Positions 25,870 to 34,648 of a stretch of 64,000 nucleotides of DNA are shown here, in pieces (positions within the stretch are counted from its first letter, which is position 1; each line of letters begins with the position of its first letter). The notes under the pieces were generated by a model, which worked only from the letters and a program-made list of their open reading frames with translations, was not told the origin of the DNA and did not search any database. The translations under genes were made by a program, and so were the position numbers. The DNA lies in contig NZ_CAWUDI010000007.1 of NCBI RefSeq assembly GCF_963920925.1, forward strand, positions 62,001 through 126,000, read 5' to 3'. The DNA comes from Rivularia sp963920925 (GTDB taxonomy: Bacteria > Cyanobacteriota > Cyanobacteriia > Cyanobacteriales > Nostocaceae).

Positions 25870-26388
25870 GTGTCATTAGACTTTAACGAAATCCGCCAAC
25901 TTTTAGCAACTATTGCACAAACAGATATTTCAGAAGTAAATCTTAAAAGCGAAAATTTTGAGCTAACTGTACGTAAGGGTGTTAACTTTGTACATCAGGT
26001 TACACCAGAAGCCGTTACATTACCATCCACGAATGTTGGTATTTCATCACATGATATTTCGTCAACGGCAGAAAATCTCAATCGCGGTGGTTCGGAGAGT
26101 GTAAACGGAGGACAAGGAAACGCAAGTTCTACAGGCAAGGAATCGAAGTTTGTAGAAATTTTTTCGCCAATGGTAGGAACCTTTTACCGCGCTCCCGCAC
26201 CAGGTGAATCGGCATTTGTAGAAGTAGGCGATCGCATCCGTAAAAACGATACGGTATGTATCATTGAAGCCATGAAGTTGATGAACGAAATCGAAGCGGA
26301 TTTATCGGGTCAAGTAATGGAAATTTTGGTGGAAAATGGTGCTTCTGTAGAATATGGTCAAGCTTTGATGCGAATTAACCCCGATTAA
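25870..26388 (+). CDS. accB: biotin carboxyl carrier protein of acetyl-CoA carboxylase
   Basis: 172 residues. An N-terminal helical segment (DFNEIRQLLATIAQTDISEV) is followed by a Ser/Asn/Gly-rich linker (about 60-95) and a biotinyl domain with EAMKLMNEIEAD near 135-146, whose Lys takes biotin. PMVGTFYRAPAPGE is the usual thumb-region start. It carries CO2 between AccC and AccAD in the first step of fatty-acid synthesis. The start is GTG at 25870. It is probably co-transcribed with efp. Confidence 0.95.
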   Translation: MSLDFNEIRQLLATIAQTDISEVNLKSENFELTVRKGVNFVHQVTPEAVTLPSTNVGISSHDISSTAENLNRGGSESVNGGQGNASSTGKESKFVEIFSPMVGTFYRAPAPGESAFVEVGDRIRKNDTVCIIEAMKLMNEIEADLSGQVMEILVENGASVEYGQALMRINPD

Positions 26389-26457
26389 GTATTAATCTAT
26401 ATAACGAATGTGTCATTGTTAAAAAAAGTTAGTTCCATTCGTGGCGGGTCAATTCTG

Positions 26458-26805
26458 ATGAAACAAATGTTGCCTGTACCCCATCCAGAAGTGGTGCAAC
26501 AAGTAGCTGAATACTTCAGTCTGTTGAGCGAACCAATGCGTCTGCGGTTGCTGCATCTGCTTCGGCAAGAAGAAAAATGCGTGCAAGAGTTGGTAGAGGC
26601 AACCCATACTTCTCAGGCTAATGTATCAAAACACCTTAAGGTAATGTGGCAAGCGGGAATTCTTAGCCGCCGCAGTGAAGGGACTTGTGCCTACTATCGA
26701 GTTGAAGATCACATGATTTTTGAACTGTGCAACCAAGTTTGCGATCGTCTCGCAACTAGGTTGGAACAGCAAGCCCGCAGCTTTCGGGTTTTAAATGAAA
26801 GATGA
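26458..26805 (+). CDS. ArsR/SmtB-family transcriptional regulator
   Basis: A winged-helix regulator: EYFSLLSEPMRLRLLHLLRQ, VQELVEATHTSQANVSKHLK (recognition helix) and GILSRRSEGTCAYYRV (wing). The metal-site ELCVCDxCH motif of SmtB/ArsR alpha-3 is replaced by EEKCVQELVE, with a single Cys, so metal sensing by that site is doubtful. I prefer ATG 26458 (MKQMLPVPHPEV). The frame also opens from GTG 26410, which would add 16 residues. It follows accB by 69 bases from the chosen start and may share its transcript. Confidence 0.88.
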   Translation: MKQMLPVPHPEVVQQVAEYFSLLSEPMRLRLLHLLRQEEKCVQELVEATHTSQANVSKHLKVMWQAGILSRRSEGTCAYYRVEDHMIFELCNQVCDRLATRLEQQARSFRVLNER

Positions 26806-26815
26806 TTAGATTTTA

Positions 26816-26951
26816 GATTTTGCGGAAAGTTGCGGTGCGGGGGTTCCCAAGGCAGCACGTTGCGGGGGTTCCCCCCGTTGTAGTGACTGCCGCCCCGTTG
26901 AGCAAACTTTTCAAGACGGATTTTGGATTTTGGATTTTGGATTTTGGATTG
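26816..26951. repeat. short repeat cluster
   Basis: Two GCGGGGGTTCCC blocks near 26836 and 26867, then repeated GGATTTT heptamers (about 26925-26950). This is typical cyanobacterial short-repeat DNA and holds no gene. Confidence 0.6.
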
Positions 26952-27013
26952 TAATTAATTATTGTTCCCCATTCCCTATTCCCTATTCCCTATATTTTTT
27001 AACAAATAAATAG

Positions 27014-27033
27014 CCCCCCTTCTATAAGGGGGG
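27014..27033. terminator. G/C-run hairpin between convergent genes
   Basis: CCCCCCTT, loop CTAT, AAGGGGGG. It lies between the ArsR gene (plus) and the GerMN gene (minus), so it may stop transcripts from both sides, though no long T-run is present. Confidence 0.45.
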
Positions 27034-27074
27034 GGTTGTTGGGAATCTAAAGATAAGGCGATCGCCTGAGCGGT

Positions 27075-27680
27075 TTAAAGTTCAAAGTTTTTCATGAAAT
27101 TCTCACGAGTTAGCGGCTGCTCTAGCTCTAAGCCTTCACCACCAAGAACTTCAATTTGTTCGCCGTTCAGTTCGAGGTAGACTTTAGCGTTAGGATTCAA
27201 AGCTGTAGCCGTGTATACAACTTGTCCTACACGCCCAATCATCCCAGCGCTACCACCACCAAATTGAAAATCATCCGATAAATTAACTCTTACTTCGTCT
27301 CCTTCAGCTTTAATACCTAGTAATTTAGTTTGCTTGGGTATCGCTGAAGAACCACCACTTCCTTCTGTAGGCCCAGCTAATAAGCTGTTAAAAGCAGCTT
27401 CTAAAAACTCTGAAGGCTGATTAATATCCGCTTGAACTTGAATGCCTTGAGGAACCAAATTAAAGCTGGTACCGCTCGATTCAAGCCAATAGACTGTAGC
27501 CTTTTTCTCGGTAGGCACTGCTGGCTTTGTTGGTGTTGGTTGCGGCGGTCTTGGACCGGGAGATGGGGTAGTGTTATTCATCGCGAAATAACCCGTAACA
27601 CCAGCTAATGCAACTGTTACCGCTGCAACTGCTGCTGCTACACCGGAAGATATACCATTATTTTTTCTTTGCTCTGTCAT
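27075..27680 (-). CDS. GerMN-domain protein, membrane-anchored
   Basis: 201 residues. A single N-terminal membrane anchor (GVAAAVAAVTVALAGVTGYF, about 12-31) is followed by a Pro-rich linker (PSPGPRPPQPTPTKPAVP) and a GerMN domain of about 115 residues (FLEAAFNSLLAGPTEGS, EVRVNLSDDFQFGGG, LNPNAKVYLELNGE). GerMN domains are found in spore-germination GerM and in envelope proteins of non-sporing bacteria. I choose the ATG at 27678-27680, which has AAGGTG 5 bases upstream; the frame is open a further 53 codons, but those codons are the tail of a decayed upstream gene. It probably faces the periplasm; function in cyanobacteria is unknown to me. Confidence 0.85.
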   Translation of the reverse strand: MTEQRKNNGISSGVAAAVAAVTVALAGVTGYFAMNNTTPSPGPRPPQPTPTKPAVPTEKKATVYWLESSGTSFNLVPQGIQVQADINQPSEFLEAAFNSLLAGPTEGSGGSSAIPKQTKLLGIKAEGDEVRVNLSDDFQFGGGSAGMIGRVGQVVYTATALNPNAKVYLELNGEQIEVLGGEGLELEQPLTRENFMKNFEL

Positions 27681-27755
27681 CTGACACCTTCGCTTATGGG
27701 CTGAGATAGTACCTGTAACTGTGTGAGGGGCTTGGTAGACAACGCTGTTGATGGG

Positions 27756-28140
27756 GAAAGGGACTTTTCCACTAAGAAAGGAAGACGGTTTTATTTGTAC
27801 AAAAGCCGCAATTTCTAATTCGGACGGTTTTATATTCAATTTTAGAATTCGGATTAAAATTCCGTCACCTTCCTGCCTTACGTAAATCCAGTCTTTGATT
27901 AAGGTTTTTTATAATTCCTTCAACGAATTGTGGCGCAACTTGCTCCTCATTTACAGTTACCGCTGTTTCAATAATGCTAATTTGTCTGCCTTTTTTTATA
28001 TTTATTTCCGTTTCTACCTTTATTAACAAAGGTTTTTCTTCATTTTCCGAACGTAATTCAATTTGAAATTACAAGCGATTGTTATCTATACTTAATTCAT
28101 CTTTTGAATTGCACAAAGAAAATGAATTCCATAAATTATC
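27756..28140 (-). pseudogene. decayed DUF2993/LmeA-like gene
   Basis: Minus-strand translation is clearly protein-like but broken. From 28140 it reads DNLWNSFSLCNSKDELS, hits TAA at 28069-28071, and continues in the same frame as FQIELRSENEEKPLLIKVET, INIKKGRQISIIETAVTV, APQFVEGIIKNLNQRLDLRK. Near 27864-27870 it needs a shift of frame, after which GILIRILKLNIKPSELEIAA and FVQIKPSS follow and run into the GerMN leader. The pattern (paired beta strands, then F..G.....LDLR, then a final strand) resembles the C-terminus of cyanobacterial DUF2993 (LmeA-type lipid-binding) proteins. The 5' end is missing and replaced by repeat DNA (GGGAACGGGGAACGGG) near 28145. The family call is tentative; the decay is directly visible. 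Confidence 0.65.
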
Positions 28141-28248
28141 AAAAAGGGAACGGGGAACGGGCAACAGTAAATTTGTAGGGTGCGCTGTCGCTCCGCGCAA
28201 CGCACCTCTCTTTATATCCTCAGATTAACTGCTAATTTCGCAAGATTT

Positions 28249-30063
28249 TTAATTTTTAGTCAACAATTCATCCTTTATCTTCTGCATTAAAGTAGATACA
28301 ACTTCATCAATAGCAATTTCGTAAGACTCGCTACTTTTTCGCTCTGCAACTTCAACTTTACCGTTAGCGATCGCCCTTCCCGTGACAATCCGATAAGGAA
28401 TACCGATCAAATCGGCATCTTTAAATTTAGCTCCCGCACGTTCGGTTCGATCATCGAGAAGGGTTTCAATACCTGCTTGATTCATTTCTGTGTAAAGTTT
28501 CTCGGCTACTTCTACCTGTTGAGCATCCTTAATATTAGGGATAGTCACAATTGCATGATAAGGCGCAATTGCCACAGGCCAAATAATTCCATCTTTGTCG
28601 TAGGATTGCTCTACAGCAGCTTGAGCCATGCGCGAAACACCTACACCATAGCAACCCATCTCTAAAGCTCGATCTTTACCTTGTTCGGTGGTATAAGTTG
28701 CTCCCATTGCTTGGGAATATTTGCTGCCTAATTGAAATATGTGTCCGACTTCTATACCGCGAGCAGATTTAAGGGTTTGGGCTGGATTATGGACTGAGCG
28801 ATCGCCAACTTTTGCGGTGCGTATATCTACTACTAATTCCGGTAACTTAAATTGTTCTCCCCAGTTTGCCCCTATTACGTGAAAACCGGATTCGTTGGCA
28901 CCAGTAACAAAATTCTTTAGATCGACTGCGGTTTTATCTACGAAGCGTAAAAATTTGGAGTGAACTTCCTTAGAAGATTTTATGTAATCATCACCAATAT
29001 CTGGCGCGATATAACCCAAAGGTAAAGATTTCGCCGCCCATTTTTCTTGTGCTTCCGGGCTGGGTACTTCTAAACCAAGAATAGAATTTGCTTTATAAGT
29101 AGAAGCTAATTTAGTTAATTCGTTATATAACTTAACTTCATTCACATCTTGGTCGCCACGAATATTTACTAAAACTAATACAGTAGTACCGTTATCGTAA
29201 ACTGCTTGGTAAAGCACGTTTTTGACTATTTGGGTAGGAGAACATTCGAGGATTTTGCAAAGCTTTTCGATTGTCTCGGTTTTAGGAGTTTCTACTTTTT
29301 CGTAATTAGTAAAATTAGAAGTTTCTGCGTCTGGAGGTGAAGAAACAGCCTTCTCTACGTTTGCAGCGTACTTTCCATCATCGGTATACAGAACTTCATC
29401 TTCCCCAGCTTCGGCTAAAACCATAAATTCCGTCGAACCAGAACCACCAATTGCACCAGAATCTGCTTCTACAGCACGGAATTCCAAGCCACAACGCCGT
29501 AACATATTGCTGTAGGCTTGATACATATCTTGATAAGTTGCTTTCAGGCTTTCTTCATCAGTGTGGAAAGAATAGCCATCTTTCATGATAAATTCTCTGC
29601 CGCGCATTAAACCAAAACGGGGACGAATTTCATCGCGGAATTTAGTTTGAATTTGGTAGAGATGAACAGGTAACTGACGGTAAGAGCGAATCGTATCTCG
29701 CGCAATTGTAGTAATTACTTCTTCATGAGTGGGACCAAGTGCTAATTGTTGTTCGCGGCGATCGGTAAGGGAAAACATGATACCCTCAGCCTTAGTGTAA
29801 GTATCCCAGCGTCCCGATTCCTTCCATAAATCGGCAGGTTGTATTTGAGGTAAAAGACATTCTTGTGCCCCAGTAGCATTCATTTCCTCGCGAACAATCT
29901 GGCTTACCTTTTGCAAAACCCTCCACATCAAAGGAAGATAAGCATAGACACCGCTACCGATGCGACGAATGTAACCAGCGCGAACCAATAATTTATGACT
30001 GGGGATTTCAGCATCGGCTGGATCGTCTCGAAGCGTAACAAATAACATTTTTGACAGTCGCAT
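28249..30063 (-). CDS. proS: prolyl-tRNA synthetase
   Basis: 604 residues, bacterial-type ProS with an editing insertion. Class II motif 1 lies around LVRAGYIRRIGSGVYAYLPL, motif 2 is TKFRDEIRPRFGLMRGREF near 140-158 and motif 3 is GCYGVGVSRMAQAAVEQS near 445-462. The INS editing domain lies at about 225-405 (IVKNVLYQAVYDNGTTVLVL). The anticodon-binding domain closes the protein. It charges tRNA-Pro. Downstream on the minus strand, near 28150-28205, is repeat DNA. Confidence 0.96.
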   Translation of the reverse strand: MRLSKMLFVTLRDDPADAEIPSHKLLVRAGYIRRIGSGVYAYLPLMWRVLQKVSQIVREEMNATGAQECLLPQIQPADLWKESGRWDTYTKAEGIMFSLTDRREQQLALGPTHEEVITTIARDTIRSYRQLPVHLYQIQTKFRDEIRPRFGLMRGREFIMKDGYSFHTDEESLKATYQDMYQAYSNMLRRCGLEFRAVEADSGAIGGSGSTEFMVLAEAGEDEVLYTDDGKYAANVEKAVSSPPDAETSNFTNYEKVETPKTETIEKLCKILECSPTQIVKNVLYQAVYDNGTTVLVLVNIRGDQDVNEVKLYNELTKLASTYKANSILGLEVPSPEAQEKWAAKSLPLGYIAPDIGDDYIKSSKEVHSKFLRFVDKTAVDLKNFVTGANESGFHVIGANWGEQFKLPELVVDIRTAKVGDRSVHNPAQTLKSARGIEVGHIFQLGSKYSQAMGATYTTEQGKDRALEMGCYGVGVSRMAQAAVEQSYDKDGIIWPVAIAPYHAIVTIPNIKDAQQVEVAEKLYTEMNQAGIETLLDDRTERAGAKFKDADLIGIPYRIVTGRAIANGKVEVAERKSSESYEIAIDEVVSTLMQKIKDELLTKN

Positions 30064-30426
30064 CGCGTCTCCTCTTTACGGGTTTGATAATTTTTGTTTC
30101 ATGCATGAGAGCGAATATACTCAGGAAATGACTTTTATGTAAACCTAAGTGCGATCGCCACTTTAAATGCAATTCCTATAATTAGGACGGGCAGGATGCT
30201 TATCCCACAAGAATTTTAGATTATAACTATTTTTATTTTTTTGAATAAATTATTTTTCCACTTGATTAAAAAACATTTTTAATTTCCACAGATATTAATT
30301 ATTTTTTGATTTGTCCAAAACTTGATAGTTGCCAGACGTATAATCAGTGCTAAAAATAACTATCAACCACTTCTACTTATTAACTGTTCGCTGTTCACTG
30401 ATAACTGTTCCAGGAGAAAACAAACT
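30064..30426. other. 363-bp divergent intergenic region
   Basis: AT-rich spacer between proS and the acyltransferase gene. It ends in a TTAACTGTTCGCTGTTCACT-type short repeat that remains open in the acyltransferase frame but is unlikely to be translated. No gene seen. Confidence 0.45.
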
Positions 30427-31815
30427 TTGTCTCTCGATATTAATCAAGCACAGGCACCTCTAGAATTTATTCCTCCGGCGTTAAACCCATTTGTATTACG
30501 AATCACCCAGCTATTATTGCCAGCATGGATACGTTCGCAAACCATCCTTAGTCAAATTGAAGCAGAAAACGTCAAAACTTTAGTAAAATTAATCAACGAA
30601 TTTCAGCAAAAAAAGATTCGTTTCCTGATAGCATTCCGCCATCCTCAAGTAGAAGATCCTTTTTCATTGGGTTATTTGTTATTTAATATCGTACCGAAAG
30701 TAGCTCGACAAGAAGGAATTAAATTAAATTATCCGGTTCATGCCCATTTTATTTACGATAGAGGAATTCCCCTTTGGGCTGGTTCCCATATTGGCTGGTT
30801 TCTATCACGCATGGGCGGTACCTCAATACAGCGAGGTAAGGCAGATTGGACGGGGTTAAGATCGGCTCGTAATTTGTTTGCTGAAGCAGATTTTCCCATT
30901 GGTGCTGCACCTGAAGGAGGTACAAATGGACTTTCCGAGATGATTAGTCCTTTGGAACCGGGAATCGCACAATTAGGCTTTTGGTGTGCGGAAGATTTAG
31001 AAAAAGCCAGACGCAGCGAACAAGTTTTTATTTTACCAGTTGGAATTAAATATAGTTATGTCAATCCGCCTTGGGAATCGATAGAAAAGTTATTAAGCGA
31101 ATTGGAAGAAGCTAGTGGTTTACCTGTAAATGAAACTAGTTTTGATCAAGCTTTACCGCAAGAAACGCTTTATCCAAGATTAATTCGTTTGGCAGAGCAT
31201 TTATTGTCTATTATGGAAGATTTTTATAAACGTTTTTACCATTATTCACCAGAATTAAAAATACCAGATACACAAACTAGCGACGGCAACGAAGCGATTG
31301 CCGCACGTTTAAAATCATTATTAGATAGTGCTTTAAAAGTATCCGAAGATTACTTTGATTTACAGCCAAAAGGTAACTTTAACGACCGCTGTCGGAGAGT
31401 AGAGCAAGCTGGTTGGAACTATATCTTTAGAGAAGATTTTAGAGATATTAAATCATTATCTACCATCGAAAAAAGATTAGCCGATAGAGTTGCAGAAGAA
31501 GCTAATTTACGAATGTGGCATATGCGTTTGGTAGAAAGCTTTGTGGCGGTGACTGGTAAATATGTTAGAGAAAAACCCACAGCGGAAAGATTTGCCGAAA
31601 TAACTTTGCTTTTATGGGATATGGTAGCTCGAATTACAGGTAGCAATCCTTTTAAGCGTCCAAAGTTGGGTAAGCAAAGAGCGAAAATTACTATTGGAGA
31701 ACCGCTTTCTATTTCTGACAGGTTTGGGGATTATAAAGCGAATCGTAAAGCTGCAAGAATTACGGTTGGGGATTTTACTAGTGATTTGCAACGGGCGATG
31801 GAAGGGTTGATATGA
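30427..31815 (+). CDS. 1-acylglycerol-3-phosphate acyltransferase-like protein
   Basis: About 462 residues. The PlsC motif block I is FRHPQVED (HX4D), with YDRGIPLWAGSHIGWF, RMGGTSIQRG and APEGGTNGLSE matching later PlsC blocks; the third block is a variant of the usual EGTR. The C-terminal 200 residues are an extension found in long cyanobacterial homologues. It would acylate lysophosphatidic acid or a related acceptor at the membrane. I choose TTG 30427, with CAGGAG 10 bases upstream; the frame opens from 30322, but the extra residues encode a dispersed short repeat. Confidence 0.8.
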   Translation: MSLDINQAQAPLEFIPPALNPFVLRITQLLLPAWIRSQTILSQIEAENVKTLVKLINEFQQKKIRFLIAFRHPQVEDPFSLGYLLFNIVPKVARQEGIKLNYPVHAHFIYDRGIPLWAGSHIGWFLSRMGGTSIQRGKADWTGLRSARNLFAEADFPIGAAPEGGTNGLSEMISPLEPGIAQLGFWCAEDLEKARRSEQVFILPVGIKYSYVNPPWESIEKLLSELEEASGLPVNETSFDQALPQETLYPRLIRLAEHLLSIMEDFYKRFYHYSPELKIPDTQTSDGNEAIAARLKSLLDSALKVSEDYFDLQPKGNFNDRCRRVEQAGWNYIFREDFRDIKSLSTIEKRLADRVAEEANLRMWHMRLVESFVAVTGKYVREKPTAERFAEITLLLWDMVARITGSNPFKRPKLGKQRAKITIGEPLSISDRFGDYKANRKAARITVGDFTSDLQRAMEGLI

Positions 31816-31875
31816 GGTAATTTAAGGTTTTAACGCAAAGGTTCGCGGAGTTTAGCGCGGAGGTACGCTGAGGAT

Positions 31876-32451
31876 TTATCCTGGAAATATCTTTGATAAA
31901 TCTAATGCTAATTCTGGAAAACAAGGTAGATTAATTGTTTCGTTGGGGAGATAAATAACTTTTCGACGATAGCCAAATTTACCTTGTAAATCTTGATAAG
32001 GTTCGTTGTAAGTTTCTAAGCAATTTTCGATTAAATTAAATATCCAATAATCGGAAATACCAGCTTCAGCATAAAGTTGTAATTTAACTTCTTGGTCGTA
32101 TTTTAAGGAAGAATCGGCGATTTCAATTAGAAGCAATACATCTTGCGAAGTTGGATGAGAATTTAGATAATCATCATCTTTATTTTGAAGAATTGCTACA
32201 TCTGGTTCGGGTTCGCTATCAGGATTTATACTAATAGGATCTTGGCTTTGTAAAGTACCCCGATTAACAATCAATTTTGATAATTCTCTTATCAATCTTC
32301 TACTAAAAGTTGAATGAAGTGTTCCTTTGGCTGCCATTGAAATGATTTCTCCCCTAATTAGCTCAACTCGATCGTCTTCATGAAAAAATCCGAGTTCTGC
32401 TAAACGGTTGTATTCATCTATAGTAAATCGTTTAGCTGTAATTATGGTCAT
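31876..32451 (-). CDS. Uma2 family (DUF820) putative PD-(D/E)XK endonuclease
   Basis: 191 residues typical of the large cyanobacterial Uma2/DUF820 family: RFTIDEYNRLAELGFF, DDRVELIRGEIISMA, EPDVAIL (catalytic Asp), VLLLIEIADSSLKYD and KLQLYAEAGISDYWIF. The E-x-x (IEIADSS) and Asp residues form a PD-(D/E)XK-like fold. Biological function is unclear; they occur in dozens of copies per genome, often next to mobile DNA. The ATG at 32449-32451 gives the usual N-terminus (MTIITAKRFT); the longer open frame to 32586 adds 45 residues without similarity. Confidence 0.9.
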   Translation of the reverse strand: MTIITAKRFTIDEYNRLAELGFFHEDDRVELIRGEIISMAAKGTLHSTFSRRLIRELSKLIVNRGTLQSQDPISINPDSEPEPDVAILQNKDDDYLNSHPTSQDVLLLIEIADSSLKYDQEVKLQLYAEAGISDYWIFNLIENCLETYNEPYQDLQGKFGYRRKVIYLPNETINLPCFPELALDLSKIFPG

Positions 32452-32848
32452 AGCATTTGAGCAATGGCAGTGGAGTTGTATTTCAATTTTAAACAGAATT
32501 CCTGCATCTTTGACAAAGTAGTAATTTTGAACTTGACTCCTTATAAGCCGATGAAAGAAAGTATGCCACAAGCTAATCCGAAACAATAATTGTATTGATA
32601 ATGTAGAGACGTAGCAATGCTACGTCTCCAGCAATGCAAAATCACCACGCGATATTTCGAGTCAGCAACGCTTTACTATCTAAACCAAGGCATAATGCAG
32701 CGCTAACGTATCAGTTTCCAAAGAATGGTTCCTTTTGAGTTTAGTAATCAGTTTTTGCGAAAGCTAGAAAAAGAGAAAGAGTAAAGAAATAGGCATTAGA
32801 TTTTTTACTCTTCTCTTTAACTTCTGCAAGAAGTTTGTAAAGTGTGTG
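32452..32848. other. 397-bp intergenic region between Uma2 and SDR genes
   Basis: No gene found. It holds a GAGACGTAGC hairpin (32606-32628) and AT-rich DNA after the truncated SDR stop. I looked here for the missing C-terminal part of the SDR protein and did not find it. Confidence 0.45.
32606..32628. repeat. hairpin of the GAGACG repeat family
   Basis: GAGACGTAGC, loop AAT, GCTACGTCTC. It shares the GTAGAGACGTA arm with the palindrome at 15445-15472. Confidence 0.7.
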
Positions 32849-33445
32849 TTAACGATAGTAAGATAAAACGTTTGATTTAATTGACTCAATTAAAGTCACT
32901 TTAATTCCAAAGGATTCAACCTCCTTAGCCAGGGCTTCAGACGTGCCTTCCAAGGCAAATTTAGTGCCACAGTAGAGGCTGCTTCCACCAAATCCCACTA
33001 ATCCTGCTGTGGATGATATATTCACAATGTGACCGCTGCCTTGCTGACGCATCATAGGCAAGACAGTTCGCATCAGACGAAATGCCCCAAAAAAGTTGGT
33101 TTCAAAATATTGGTGAATATCAACATCACTGACTTCTTCAAGTGAGGCAATTAGTCCATGTCCAGCATTGTTAACCAGCACATCAATTCGACCAAATGTG
33201 GCGATCGCTGTATCAACCGCTGCTTTTATGTCTTGGGATAACGTTACATCCAGACGTACAACCTTTACAGTCTGTGGATAATGCTTAATTAAAGCGTAAA
33301 GTTGCTCTGGTCTGCGAGCAGTAGCAACCAGGTAGTCGCCCTTCTTTAACACAGCTTCTGCTAAGGCTCGTCCGAGCCCTGTTGAACATCCTGTAATTAA
33401 CCAAACTTTAGGAACAAGACCATTTTGATTTTTGTCTAAGTTCAT
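32849..33445 (-). CDS. SDR-family oxidoreductase, C-terminally truncated
   Basis: Residues 13-190 are a good classical short-chain dehydrogenase: TGCSTGLGRALAEA (NAD(P)-binding TGxxxGxG), LDVTLSQ, NNAGHG, the catalytic Ser in VNISSTAGLVG and the YxxxK motif in LYCGTKFALEG. Close SDRs continue after KVTLIE with PGPFRT and about 80 more residues; here the frame turns into SIKSNVLSYYR and stops at 198. The substrate-binding lobe is therefore missing, and the protein is probably inactive or a recent pseudogene. The odd tail overlaps a TCAAACGTTTTAT motif shared with the TetR/efflux region. It is divergent from a LysR gene, the usual regulator arrangement. Confidence 0.8.
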   Translation of the reverse strand: MNLDKNQNGLVPKVWLITGCSTGLGRALAEAVLKKGDYLVATARRPEQLYALIKHYPQTVKVVRLDVTLSQDIKAAVDTAIATFGRIDVLVNNAGHGLIASLEEVSDVDIHQYFETNFFGAFRLMRTVLPMMRQQGSGHIVNISSTAGLVGFGGSSLYCGTKFALEGTSEALAKEVESFGIKVTLIESIKSNVLSYYR

Positions 33446-33500
33446 TTGTTTTCTCCAATACGAAGAGTGATGAGACGCGCCTTATATTTCTTACGATAGG

Positions 33501-33520
33501 AGACAACTGTATGACTGTCT
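33501..33520. promoter_or_regulatory. candidate LysR operator between SDR and LysR genes
   Basis: AGACA and TGTCT arms, 10 bases apart, in the 116-bp divergent spacer. LysR-type proteins often bind such interrupted dyads next to their own start. Assignment is by position and symmetry only. Confidence 0.35.
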
Positions 33521-33561
33521 AATATATATTTAATTAAGATTAATAGGTTAGAGATATAAGT

Positions 33562-34449
33562 GTGATAGAACTACGGCATCTACACTACTTCGTCGCGGTG
33601 GCTGAGGAACTGCACTTTAGTCGAGCAGCAGAGCGGTTGCATATTTCCCAACCTCCGCTTAGTCAGCAGATTCGCGTTTTGGAAGAGCAACTAGGAGTCA
33701 AGCTGTTTGAACGAACGAAGCGGCAAGTGCAGCTTACTAAAGCAGGCAAAGCGTTTTTGGAGCATTCCTATCTGGTGTTAGCGCAACTCGAACAGGCAAT
33801 TGAAGTGACGCAACGGATAGGGCGGGGTGAAGTTGGACGGTTGGCGATCGCCTTTGTCGATTCTGCAACGTATACCGTACTACCAGATATTTTAAGTGTC
33901 TTTCGAGAACAGTTTCCTGCTGTAGAACTGCGATTGCATGAAATGACGACTGCTCAACAAATTCAAGCCCTGCATCTCAAACAGGTTGATGTCGGCATTG
34001 TTCGTTCTGCCATCATCGAGCCAGGTTTAAGTGTGGAATGCCTTTTGCAAGAATCATTGGTATTGGCATTGCCACAAACCCATCCGCTGTCTGCCCAAAA
34101 CAAGGTGTCTCTCTCTACTTTGGCTTCGGAATCATTTATTCTATTTCCTGCCAAACTGGGGCCTGTCTTTTACGATCAGATTATAAATATGTGTCAACAA
34201 GCTGGATTTCGTCCGAAAGTCGCTCAAGAGGCAGTTCAGATGCAAACTATCATCGGCTTAGTTGCAGCAGGATTGGGTATCGCTTTCGTTCCCACCTCCA
34301 TGCAAAATTTCCACAGAAGCGGAGTTGTTTACAGACCTTTACAAGAGCAAACACCGTCCTCTGGACTTTATCTTGCTTGGCGGCAGTATGATTTATCTCC
34401 AGTAATAAAAACATTTCTCGGCTTGGCACAGAAGACGGGGCAAGTATAG
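33562..34449 (+). CDS. LysR-family transcriptional regulator
   Basis: 295 residues. The N-terminal winged HTH is canonical (IELRHLHYFVAVAEELHFSR, AAERLHISQPPLSQQIRVLE, LGVKLFERTKRQVQLT). The effector-binding domain follows from about residue 90 (GRLAIAFVDSATYTVLPDIL; VGLVAAGLGIAFVP-type strand near 225). The start is GTG 33562. Its likely target is the divergent SDR gene, which is truncated here, so the regulator may have lost its local target. Confidence 0.92.
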   Translation: MIELRHLHYFVAVAEELHFSRAAERLHISQPPLSQQIRVLEEQLGVKLFERTKRQVQLTKAGKAFLEHSYLVLAQLEQAIEVTQRIGRGEVGRLAIAFVDSATYTVLPDILSVFREQFPAVELRLHEMTTAQQIQALHLKQVDVGIVRSAIIEPGLSVECLLQESLVLALPQTHPLSAQNKVSLSTLASESFILFPAKLGPVFYDQIINMCQQAGFRPKVAQEAVQMQTIIGLVAAGLGIAFVPTSMQNFHRSGVVYRPLQEQTPSSGLYLAWRQYDLSPVIKTFLGLAQKTGQV

Positions 34450-34648
34450 CGTAGCTGACACTAGGGGTAAAGTAAATCTGGAAGCATTACTGAAAAATTG
34501 CACTTCTGTGTATTTATCAGGACTTACGCAACTGGCACATTGCGATCGCTATTTACCAGTAATTTAGTACTACTAAAACCAATCGGTAAAATTAGCCCTT
34601 TTTATAATTGTTAAGAATAATTAATTAAGTAAAGTTGTCTTTCCAAAA

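Noticed and set aside
27075..27839. Full 254-residue open frame as the GerMN protein
   Set aside because: The first 53 codons are the decayed end of an upstream gene; ATG 27680 has a good ribosome site and leads straight into the membrane anchor.
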